A stretch of 64,000 bases of DNA. It comes from Siderastrea radians (lineage: Eukaryota > Cnidaria > Anthozoa > Scleractinia > Rhizangiidae). Every line of letters starts with the position of its first letter. The first letter of the stretch is position 1. A program made the translations under genes and the position numbers. Of the stretch, positions 13,005-21,910 are shown piece by piece. The DNA is taken from NCBI GenBank assembly GCA_964017195.1, contig CAXHKT010000183.1:849401-913400 (forward strand). Direction: 5' to 3'. Under the pieces are notes generated by a model, which did not search any database, was not told the DNA's origin, and saw only the letters and a list, made by a program, of their open reading frames with translations.

Positions 13005-13359
13005 TTGTGTAGAAAGTCTGCGATTTTGTCAATAAGGTGGAAAAAAACCCCATTTTGGGGCCTTCCCTCAGGCCCCAAAAAGCTCAAAAAGCTAACTGGC
13101 GCTCTCGGCTGCATGCACAAAGCTCCCAAAGGTGTTCTTATCTGCGCAATCTGTCTGCGCAAGGCTGCGCACTGGCCCAATAATAATGCAAAAGTACAAA
13201 GAAAGCGCGATATGTGCGATCCTTAGGGTAAAAACCCCATTTTGGAGCATTCCCAGAGGCTCAAAAAGGTGTTCTTATCTGCGCAATCTGTCTGTGCAAG
13301 GCTGGGCACTGGCCCAATAATAATGCAAATCCCTCGGGCCTATCAGAAAAAACAGTTTA
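13005..13359 (+). repeat. Chimeric 355-bp monomer (half-B segment replacing part of half A)
   Basis: Normal up to CTCCCAAA (13,130), then it jumps to half-B sequence GGTGTTC...AATAATGCA (13,131-13,190), then returns to half A at AAAGTACAAAG. About 61 bp of half B has replaced about 48 bp of half A, a net gain of 13 bp. Both joins sit on short shared sequences (CAAA; TGCAAA). The unit then contains two copies of GGTGTTCTTATCTGCGC. Its downstream part resembles the unit at 14,044 (GGTAAAAAC, TGGAGC, CTGTGCAAGGCTGGGC). It also has GTCAATAAGG, a CpG loss. Confidence 0.9.
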
Positions 13360-15411
13360 TTGTGTAGAAAGTCTGCGATTTTGTCGATAAGGTGGAAAAA
13401 AACCCCATTTTGGGGCCTTCCCTCAGGCCCCAAAAAGCTCAAAAAGCTAACTGGCGCTCTCGGCTGCATGCACAAAGCTCCCAAATGCATTCAATCCCTT
13501 TGGGACCATCCGAAAAAAATTCCTTTTGTGCAAAAGTACAAAGAAAGCGCGATATGTGCGATCCTTAGGGAAAAAACCCCATTTTGGGGCATTCCCAGAG
13601 GCTCAAAAAGGTGTTCTTATCTGCGCAATCTGTCTGCGCAAGGCTGCGCACTGGCCCAATAATAATGCAAATCCCTCGGGGCTATCAGAAAAAACAGTTT
13701 ATTGTGTAGAAAGTCTGCGATTTTGTCGATAAGGTGGAAAAAACCCCCATTTTGGGGCCTTCCCTCAGGCCCCAAAAAGCTCAAAAAGCTAACTGGCGCT
13801 CTCGGCTGCATGCACAAAGCTCCCAAATGCATTCAATCTCTTTGGGACCATCCGAAAAAAATTCCTTTTGTGCAAAAGTACAAAGAAAGCGCGATATGTG
13901 CGATCTTTAGGGAAAAAACCCCATTTTGGAGCATTCCCAGAGGCTCAAAAAGGTGTTCTTATCTGCGCAATCTGTCTGCGCAAGGCTGCGCACTGGCCCA
14001 ATAATAATGCAAATCCCTCGGGGCTATCAGAAAAAACAGTTTATTGTGTAGAAAGTCTGCGATTTTGTCGATGAGGTGGAAAAAACCCCCATTTTGAGGC
14101 CTTCCCTCAGGCCCCCAAAAGCTCAAAAAGCTAACTGGCGCTCTCGGCTGCATGCACAAAGCTCCCAAATGCATTCAATCCCTTTGGGACCATCCGAAAA
14201 AAATTCCTTTTGTGCAAAAGTACAAAGAAAGCGCGATATGTGCGATCCTTAGGGTAAAAACCCCATTTTGGAGCATTCCCAGAGGCTCAAAAAGGTGTTC
14301 TTATCTGCGCAATCTGTCTGTGCAAGGCTGGGCACTGGCCCAATAATAATGCAAATTCCTCGGGGCTATCAGAAAAAACAGTTTATTGTGTAGAAAGTCT
14401 GCGATTTTGTCGATAAGGTGGAAAAAAACCCCATTTTGGGGCCTTCCCTCAGGCCCCAAAAAGCTCAAAAAGCTAACTGGCGCTCTCGGCTGCATGCACA
14501 AGGCTCCCAAATGCATTCAATCCCTTTGGGACCATCCGAAAAAAATTCCTTTTGTGCAAAAGTACAAAGAAAGCGCGATATGTGCGATCCTTAGGGAAAA
14601 AACCCCATTTTGGGGCATTCCCAGAGGCTCAAAAAGGTGTTCTTATCTGCGCAATCTGTCTGCGCAAGGCTGCGCACTGGCCCAATAATAATGCAAATCC
14701 CTCGGGGCTATCAGAAAAAACAGTTTATTGTGTAGAAAGTCTGCGATTTTGTCGATAAGGTGGAAAAAAACCCCATTTTGGGGCCTTCCCTCAGGCCCCA
14801 AAAAGCTCAAAAAGCTAACTTGCGCTCTCGGCTGCATGCACAAAGCTCCCAAATGCATTCAATCCCTTTGGGACCATCCGAAAAAAATTCCTTTTGTGCA
14901 AAAGTACAAAGAAAGCGCGATATGTGCGATCCTTGGGGAAAAAACACCATTTTGGGGCATTCCCAGAGGCTCAAAAAGGTGTTCTTATCTGCGCAATCTG
15001 TCTGCGCAAGGCTGCGCACTGGCCCAATAATAATGCAAATCCCTCGGGGCTATCAGAAAAAACAGTTTATTGTGTAGAAAGTCTGCGATTTTCTCGATAA
15101 GGTGGAAAAAACCCCCATATTGGGGCCTTCCCTCAGGCCCCAAAAAGCTCAAAAAGCTAACTGGCGCTCGCGGCTGCATGCACAAAGCTCCCAAATGCAT
15201 TCAATCCCTTTGGGACCATCCGAAAAAAATTCCTTTTGTGCAAAAGTACAAAGAAAGCGCGATATGTGCGATCCTTAGGGAAAAAACCCCATTTTGGGGC
15301 ATTCCCAGAGGCTCAAAAAGGTGTTCTTATCTGCGCAATCTGTCTGCGCAAGGCTGCGCACTGGCCCAATAATAATGGAAATCCCTCGGGGCTATCAGAA
15401 AAAACAGTTTA
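13360..15411 (+). repeat. Mixed monomers
   Basis: Six units with no clear HOR. The unit at 14,044 has GATGAG and a GGGG to GAGG change in the hairpin stem. The unit at 14,728 has AACTTGCG and CCTTGGGG. The unit at 15,070 has TCTCGATAAGG, CCATATTGG and CTCGCGGC. The last shares AATAATGGAAAT with the unit at 16,096. Confidence 0.8.
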
Positions 15412-17463
15412 TTGTGTAGAAAGTCTGCGATTTTGTCGATAAGGTGGAAAAAAACCCCATATTGGGGCCTTCCCTCAGGCCCCAAAAAGCTCAAAAAGCT
15501 AACTGGCGCTCTCGGCTGCATGCACAAAGCTCCCAAATGCATTCAATCCCTTTGGGACCATCCGAAAAAAATTCCTTTTGTGCAAAAGTACAAAGAAAGC
15601 GCGATATGTGCGATCCTTAGGGAAAAAACCAAATTTTGGTGCATTCCCAGAGGCTCAAAAAGGTGTTCTTATCTGCGCAATCTGTCTGCGCAAGGCTGCG
15701 CACTGGGCCAATAATAATGCAAATCCCTCGGGGCTATCAGAAAAAACAGTTTATTGTGTAGAAAGTCTGCGATTTTGTCGATAAGGTGGAAAAAAACCCC
15801 ATTTTGGGGCCTTCCCTCAGGCCCCAAAAAGCTCAAAAAGCTAACTGGCGCTCTCGGCTGCATGCACAAAGCTCCCAAATGCATTCAATCCCTTTGGGAC
15901 CATCCGAAAAAAATTCCTTTTGTGCAAAAGTACAAAGAAAGCGCGATATGTGCGATCCTTAGGGAAAAAACCAAATTTTGGTGCATTCCCAGAGGCTCAA
16001 AAAGGTGTTCTTATCTGCGCAATCTGTCTGCGCAAGGCTGCGCACTGGGCCAATAATAATGCAAATCCCTCGGGGCTATCAGAAAAAACAGTTTATTGTG
16101 TAGAAAGTCTGCGATTTTGTCGATAAGGTGGAAAAAAACCCCATTTTGGGGCCTTCCCTCAGGCCCCAAAAAGCTCAAAAAGCTAACTGGCGCTCTCGGC
16201 TGCATGCACAAAGCTCCGAAATGCATTCAATCCCTTTGGGACCATCCGAAAAAAATTCCTTTTGTGCAAAAGTACAAAGAAAGCGCGATATGTGCGATCC
16301 TTAGGGAAAAAACACCATTTTGGGGCATTCCCAGAGGCTCAAAAAGGTGTTCTTATCTGCGCAATCTGTCTGCGCAAGGCTGCGCACTGGCCCAATAATA
16401 ATGGAAATCCCTCGGGGCTATCAGAAAAAACAGTTTATTGTGTAGAAAGTCTGCGATTTTGTCGATAAGGTGGAAAAAAACCCCATATTGGGGCCTTCCC
16501 TCAGGCCCCAAAAAGCTCAAAAAGCTAACTGGCGCTCTCGGCTGCATGCACAAAGCTCCCAAATGCATTCAATCCCTTTGGGACCATCCGAAAAAAATTC
16601 CTTTTGTGCAAAAGTACAAAGAAAGCGCGATATGTGCGATCCTTAGGGAAAAAACCAAATTTTGGTGCATTCCCAGAGGCTCAAAAAGGTGTTCTTATCT
16701 GCGCAATCTGTCTGCGCAAGGCTGCGCACTGGGCCAATAATAATGCAAATCCCTCGGGGCTATCAGAAAAAACAGTTTATTGTGTAGAAAGTCTGCGATT
16801 TTGTCGATAAGGTGGAAAAAAACCCCATTTTGGGGCCTTCCCTCAGGCCCCAAAAAGCTCAAAAAGCTAACTGGCGCTCTCGGCTGCATGCACAAAGCTC
16901 CCAAATGCATTCAATCCCTTTGGGACCATCCGAAAAAAATTCCTTTTGTGCAAAAGTACAAAGAAAGCGCGATATGTGCGATCCTTAGGGAAAAAACCAA
17001 ATTTTGGTGCATTCCCAGAGGCTCAAAAAGGTGTTCTTATCTGCGCAATCTGTCTGCGCAAGGCTGCGCACTGGGCCAATAATAATGCAAATCCCTCGGG
17101 GCTATCAGAAAAAACAGTTTATTGTGTAGAAAGTCTGCGATTTTGTCGATAAGGTGGAAAAAAACCCCATTTTGGGGCCTTCCCTCAGGCCCCAAAAAGC
17201 TCAAAAAGCTAACTGGCGCTCTCGGCTGCATGCACAAAGCTCCGAAATGCATTCAATCCCTTTGGGACCATCCGAAAAAAATTCCTTTTGTGCAAAAGTA
17301 CAAAGAAAGCGCGATATGTGCGATCCTTAGGGAAAAAACACCATTTTGGGGCATTCCCAGAGGATCAAAAAGGTGTTCTTATCTGCGCAATCTGTCTGCG
17401 CAAGGCTGCGCACTGGCCCAATAATAATGCAAATCCCTCGGGGCTATCAGAAAAAACAGTTTA
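15412..17463 (+). repeat. 3-monomer higher-order repeat, period 1,026 bp (second family)
   Basis: Two cycles. Units 15,412/16,438 have CCATATTGG and ACCAAATTTTGGT. Units 15,754/16,780 have ACCAAATTTTGGT. Units 16,096/17,122 have CTCCGAAATG and A6-CACC. GGGCCAATA occurs in the first two of each cycle. The cycles differ by AATGGAAATCC (only after 16,096) and AGGATCAAAA (only in 17,122). The CTCCGAAATG units resemble those in the HOR at 2,745-5,480, so the families are related. Confidence 0.85.
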
Positions 17464-18537
17464 TTGTGTAGAAAGTCTGCGATTTTGTCGATAAGGTGGA
17501 AAAAACCCCCATTTTGGGGCCTTCCCTCAGGCCCCAAAAAGCTCAAAAAGCTAACTGGCGCTCTCGGCTGCATGCACAAAGCTCCCAAATGCATTCAATC
17601 CCTTTGGGACCATCCGAAAAAAATTCCTTTTGTGCAAAAGTACAAAGAAAGCGCGATATGTGCGATCCTTAGGGAAAAAACCCCATTTTGGGGCATTCCC
17701 AGAGGCTCAAAAAGGTGTTCTTATCTCCGCAATCTGTCTGCGCAAGGCTGCGCACTGGCCCAATAATAATGCAAATCCCTCGGGGCTATCAGAAAAAACA
17801 GTTTATTGTGTAGCAAGTCTGCGATTTTCTCGATAAGGTGGAAAAAACCCCCATATTGGGGCCTTCCCTCAGGCCCCAATAAGCTCAAAAAGCTAACTGG
17901 CGCTCTCGGCTGCATGCACAAAGCTCCCAAATGCATTCAATCCCTTTGGGACCATCCGAAAAAAATTCCTTTTGTGCAAAAGTACAAAGAAAGCGCGATA
18001 TGTGCGATCCTTAGGGAAAAAACCCCATTTTGGGGCATTCCCAGAGGCTCAAAAAGGTGTTCTTATCTGCGCAATCTGTCTGCGCAAGGCTGCGCACTGG
18101 CCCAATAATAATGCAAATCCCTTGGGGCTATCAGAAAAAACAGTTTATTGTGTAGATATTCTTCGATTTTGTCGATAAGGTGGAAAAAACCCCCATTTTG
18201 GGGCCTTCCCTCAAGCCCCAAACAGCTCAAAAAGCTAACTGGCGCTCTCGGCTGCATGCACAAAGCTCCTAAATGCATTCAATCCCTTTGGGACCATCCG
18301 AAAAAAATTCCTTTTGTGCAAAAGTACAAAGAAAGCGCGATATGTGCGATCCTTAGGGAAAAAACCCCATTTTGGGGCATTCCCAGAGGCTCAAAAAGGT
18401 GTTCTTATCTGCGCAATCTGTCTGCGCAAGGCTGCGCACTGGCCCAATAATAATGCAAATCCCTCGGGGCTATCAGAAAAAACAGTTTATTGTGTAGAAA
18501 GTCTGCGATTTTGTCGATAAGGTGGAAAAAACCCCCA

Positions 18538-18565
18538 TTTTGGGGCCTTCCCTCAGGCCCCAAAA
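18538..18565. repeat. Perfect 10-bp-stem inverted repeat in half A (recurs in most monomers)
   Basis: TTTTGGGGCC, an 8-nt spacer TTCCCTCA, then GGCCCCAAAA: a perfect 10-bp stem. It begins 48 bp after the phase mark of a standard unit. Substitutions hit it in some units, for example at 14,096 (GGGG to GAGG), 19,228 (GGGG to GGAG with a matching CCCC to CTCC on the other arm at 19,243), 20,950 and 39,048. It could extrude as a hairpin on a single strand. Any function is inference. Confidence 0.9.
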
Positions 18566-18579
18566 AGCTCAAAAAGCTA
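18562..18579 (+). repeat. 9-bp direct repeat in half A
   Basis: AAAAAGCTC is followed at once by AAAAAGCTA. The unit at 22,595 has lost exactly 9 bp here, as expected for slippage between the two copies. The two A5 tracts are 9 bp apart, close to a helical turn. Confidence 0.85.
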
Positions 18580-18594
18580 ACTGGCGCTCTCGGC

Positions 18595-18620
18595 TGCATG
18601 CACAAAGCTCCCAAATGCAT
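18595..18620. repeat. Two short palindromes, TGCATGCA and ATGCAT
   Basis: An 8-bp perfect palindrome (18,595-18,602, containing GCATGC) and a 6-bp one (18,615-18,620). Nearly every monomer has both. GCATGC is lost where units read TTCATGC (for example 39,340, 44,454) and TGCATGCA is altered to TGCATGCAAA-type sequence in a subfamily with GCAAAAAGC. Confidence 0.85.
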
Positions 18621-18624
18621 TCAA

Positions 18625-18635
18625 TCCCTTTGGGA
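18625..18635. repeat. Dyad TCCCTTTGGGA in half A, matched by CCCTCGGG in half B
   Basis: A 4-bp stem with a 3-nt centre. At the equivalent place in half B (18,802-18,811) the sequence TCCCTCGGGG keeps a CCC/GGG dyad although the bases between have changed. The symmetry therefore exists in both ancient halves. Confidence 0.75.
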
Positions 18636-18652
18636 CCATCCGAAAAAAATTC

Positions 18653-18666
18653 CTTTTGTGCAAAAG
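18653..18666. repeat. Dyad CTTTTGTGCAAAAG in half A
   Basis: Six-bp arms CTTTTG and CAAAAG around a central TG. It is widespread. Variants include CTTTTGTCC (20,200 and 28,055 families), CTTTTGTGT (21,568, 29,424), CATTTTG (many units) and CTTTCG (29,767 and 33,187). The half-B equivalent (TTTATTGTGTAGAAAG) has lost the symmetry. Confidence 0.8.
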
Positions 18667-18706
18667 TACAAAGAAAGCGCGATATGTGCGATCCTTAGGG
18701 AAAAAA

Positions 18707-18719
18707 CCCCATTTTGGGG
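18707..18719. repeat. Dyad CCCCATTTTGGGG in half B
   Basis: CCCCA and TGGGG arms around TTT. The same motif occurs in half A, where its GGGG arm also pairs within the longer hairpin. Two recurrent alternatives are seen in half B: a G to A change giving TGGAGC, which weakens the arm, and a triple change giving ACCAAATTTTGGT, which forms a different, 6-bp-arm dyad. Confidence 0.85.
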
Positions 18720-18751
18720 CATTCCCAGAGGCTCAAAAAGGTGTTCTTATC

Positions 18752-18780
18752 TGCGCAATCTGTCTGCGCAAGGCTGCGCA
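18752..18780. repeat. Cluster of three TGCGCA palindromes in half B
   Basis: TGCGCA occurs at 18,752, 18,765 and 18,775. The first two lie in a direct repeat (TCTGCGCAA), and a 13-bp deletion between them is fixed in the units at 41,390 and 46,162. Some units show loss of the CpG in one of the palindromes (TGTGCA, for example near 9,862, 13,293 and 19,109; TGCACA near 59,402 and 60,770), consistent with CpG decay. Confidence 0.85.
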
Positions 18781-21700
18781 CTGGCCCAATAATAATGCAA
18801 ATCCCTCGGGGCTATCAGAAAAAACAGTTTATTGTGTAGAAAGTCTGCGATTTTGTCGATAAGGTGGAAAAAACCCCCATTTTGGGGCCTTCCCTCAGGC
18901 CCCAAAAAGCTCAAAAAGCTAACTGGCGCTCTCGGCTGCATGCACAAAGCTCCCAAATGCATTCAATCCCTTTGGGACCATCCGAAAAAAATTCCTTTTG
19001 TGCAAAAGTACAAAGAAAGCGCAATATGTGCGATCCTTAGGGAAAAAACCCCATTTTGGGGCATTCCCAGAGGCTCAAAAAGGTGTTCTTATCTGCGCAA
19101 TCTGTCTGTGCAAGGCTGCGCACTGGCCCAATAATAATGCAAATCCCTCGGGCCTACCAGAAAAAACAGTTTATTGTGTAGAAAGTCTGCGATTTTGTCG
19201 ATAAGGTGGAAAAAAACCCCCATTTTGGAGCCTTCCCTCAGGCTCCAAAAAGCTCAAAAAGCTAACTGGCGCTCTCGGCTGCATGCACAAAGCTCCCAAA
19301 TGCAGTCAATCCCTTTGGGACCATCCCAAAAAAAATCCTTTTGTGCAAAAGTACAAAGAAAGCGCGATATGTGCGATCCTTAGGGAAAAAACCCCATTTT
19401 GGGGCATTCCCAGAGGCTCAAAAAGGTGTTCTTATCTGCGCAATCTGTCTGCGCAAGGCTGCGCACTGGCCCAATAATAATGCAAATCCCTCGGGGCTAT
19501 CAGAAAAAACAGTTTATTGTGTAGAAAGTCTGCGATTTTGTCGATAAGGTGGAAAAAAACCCCATTTTGGGGCCTTCCCTCAGGCCCCAAAAAGCTCAAA
19601 AAGCTAACTGGCGCTCTCGGCTGCATGCACAAAGCTCCCAAATGCATTCAATCCCTTTGGGACCATCCGAGAAAAATTCCTTTTGTGCAAAAGTACAAAG
19701 AAAGCGCGATATGTGCGATCCTTAGGGAAAAAACCCCATTTTGGGGCATTCCCAGAGGCTCAAAAAGGTGTTCTTATCTGCGCAATCTGTCTGCGCAAGG
19801 CTGCGCACTGGCCCAATAATAATGCAAATCCCTCGGGGCTATCAGAAAAAACAGTTTATTGTGTAGAAAGTCTGCGATTTTGTCGATAAGGTGGAAAAAA
19901 ACCCCATTTTGGGGCATTCCCTCAGGCCCCAAAAAGCTCAAAAAGCTAACTGGCGCTCTCGGCTGCATGCACAAAGCTCCCAAATGCATTCAATCCCTTT
20001 GGGACCATCCGAAAAAAATTCCTTTTGTGCAAAAGTACAAAGAAAGCGCGATATGTGCGATCCTTAGGGAAAAACCCCATTTTGGGGCATTCCCAGAGGC
20101 TCAAAAAGGTGTTCTTATCTGCGCAATCTGTCTGCGCAAGGCTGCGCACTGGCCCAATAATAATGCAAATCCCTCGGGGCTATCAGAAAAAACAGTTTAT
20201 TGTGTAGAAAGTCTGCGATTTTGTCGATAAGGTGGAAAAAACCCCCATTTTGGGGCCTTCCCTCAGGCCCCAAAAAGCTCAAAAAGCTAACTGGCGCTCT
20301 CGGCTGCATGCAAAAAGCTCCCAAATGCATTCAATCTCTTTGGGACCATCCGAAAAAAATTCCTTTTGTCCAAAAGTACAAAGAAAGGGCGATATGTGCG
20401 ATCCTTAGGGAAAAAACCCCATTTTGGGGCATTCCCAGAGGCTCAAAAAGGTGTTCTTATCTGCGCAATCTGTCTGCGCAAGGCTGGGCACTGGCCCAAT
20501 AATAATGCAAATCCCTCGGGGCTATCCGAAAAAACAGTTTATTGTGTAGAAAGTCTGCGATTTTGTCGATAAGGTGGAAAAAAACCCCATTTTGGGGCCT
20601 TCCCTCAGGCCCCAAAAATCTCAAAAAGCTAACTGGCGCTCTCGGCTGCATGCACAAAGCTCCCAAATGCATTCAATCCCTTTGGGACCATCCGAAAAAA
20701 ATTCCTTTTGTGCAAAAGTACAAAGAAAGCGCGATATGTGCGATCCTTAGGGAAAAAACCCCATTTTGGGGCATTCCCAGAGGCTCAAAAAGGTGTTCTT
20801 ATCTGCGCAATCTGTCTGCGCAAGGCTGTGCACTGGCCCAATAATAATGCAAATCCCTCGGGGCTATCCGAAAAAACAGTTTATTGTGTAGAAAGTCTGC
20901 GATTTTGTCGATAAGGTGGAAAAAACCCCCATTTTGGGGCCTTCCCTCATGCCCCAAAAATCTCAAAAAGCTAACTGGCGCTCTCGGCTGCATGCACAAA
21001 GCTCCCAAATGCATACAATCCCTTTGGGACCATCCGAAAAAAATTCCTTTTGTGTAAAAGTACAAAGAAAGCGCGATATGTGCGATCCTTAGGGAAAAAA
21101 CCCCATTTTGGGGCATTCCCAGAGGCTCAAAAAGGTGTTCTTATCTGCGCAATCTGTCTGCGCAAGGCTGCGCACTGGCCCAATAATAATGCAAATCCCT
21201 CGGGGCTATCAGAAAAAACAGTTTATTGTGTAGAAAGTCTGCGATTTTGTCGATAAGGTGGAAAAAACCCCCATTTTGGGGCCTTCCCTCAGGCCCCAAA
21301 CAGCTCAAAAAGCTAACTGGCGCTCTCGGCTGCATGCACAAAGCTCCCAAATGCATTCAATCCCTTTGGGACCATCCGAAAAAAATTCCTTTTGTGCAAA
21401 AGTACAAAGAAAGCGCGATATGTGCGATCCTTAGGGAAAAAACCCCATTTTGGGGCATTCCCAGAGGCTCAAAAAGGTGTTCTTATCTGCGCAATCTGTC
21501 TGCGCAAGGCTGCGCACTGGCCCAATAATAATGCATATCCCTCGGGCCTACCAGAAAAAACAGTTTATTGTGTAGAAAGTCTGCGATTTTGTCGATAAGG
21601 TGGAAAAAAACCCCGATTTTGGAGCCTTCCCTCAGGCCCCAAAAAGCTCAAAAAGCTAACTGGCGCTCTCGGCTGCATGCACAAAGCTCCCAAATGCATT

Positions 21701-21910
21701 CAATCCCTTTGGGACCATCGGAAAAAAATTCCTTTTGTGTAAAAGTACAAAGAAAGCGCGATATGTGCGATCCTTAGGGAAAAAACCCCATTTTGGGGCA
21801 TTCCCAGAGGCTCAAAAAGGTGTTCTTATCTGCGCAATCTGTCTGCGCAAGGCTGCGCACTGGCCCAATAATAATGCAAATCCCTCGGGGCTATCAGAAA
21901 AAACAGTTTA

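Larger units (their letters stand above)
18505..18678 (+). repeat. Ancestral half-unit A (about 174 bp) of the monomer
   Basis: Shown in the near-consensus monomer at 18,490. Half A starts at GCGATTTTGTCGAT and aligns with half B, which starts 174 bp later at GCGATATGTGCGAT. Shared landmarks in the same order are GCGAT, a second CGAT, an A-run plus C-run plus ATTTTGGGGC, TTCCC, CAAAAAG, GGCTGC, CCCAA, ATGCA, ATCCC followed by a G-run, ATC, GAAAAAA, TTGTG and GAAAG. Identity looks roughly 60-65% by eye, strongest in the first 65 bp and in the last 55 bp. Half A holds the 10-bp-stem hairpin and the 9-bp direct repeat, which half B lacks. Confidence 0.85.
18679..18846 (+). repeat. Ancestral half-unit B (about 168 bp) of the monomer
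   Basis: Second half of the monomer, ending where GCGATTTTGTCGAT of the next unit begins. It aligns with half A but has CCCAGAGGCTC where half A has CCCTCAGGCCCC, so the long hairpin is absent here. Its own marks are the three TGCGCA palindromes and AATAATAATGC. Halves A and B are far more diverged from each other than any two whole monomers are, so the duplication that made the dimer is older than amplification of the 342-bp unit. Confidence 0.85.
16780..21910 (+). repeat. 15-monomer block, copy 1 (partner at 24,635)
   Basis: Fifteen units match 24,635-29,766 unit by unit at an offset of 7,855-7,856 bp. Shared rare marks in order are: ACCAAATTTTGGT (16,780), AGGATCAAAA (17,122), TCTCCGCAATC with TAGCAAGTC (17,464-17,806), CAATAAGCTC (17,806), CTCCTAAATG (18,148), GCAATATG (18,832), CAGGCTCC with GCAGTCAATC and ATCCCAAAAAAAATCC (19,174), CCGAGAAAAATT (19,517), GGGGCATTCCCTC (19,859), AAAGGGCGAT (20,200), CTCATGCCCC with GCATACAATC (20,884), ATCGGAAA (21,568). 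I count nine differences over about 5.13 kb, about 99.8% identity. Confidence 0.92.

Noticed and set aside
13005..13359. Transposon insertion explaining the long unit
   Set aside because: The extra sequence is half-B satellite DNA, with no terminal repeats or target-site duplication.
18538..18565. Rho-independent transcription terminator
   Set aside because: The stem is followed by A-runs, not by a T-run on the + strand. It is repeated in every monomer, and nothing suggests a bacterial gene context.
20799..21116. A 105-codon minus-strand frame and similar 113-133-codon frames (for example 57,998-58,399)
   Set aside because: They are longer only because a local substitution or indel removes a stop or joins two frames of neighbouring sequence. 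They are not conserved between units.
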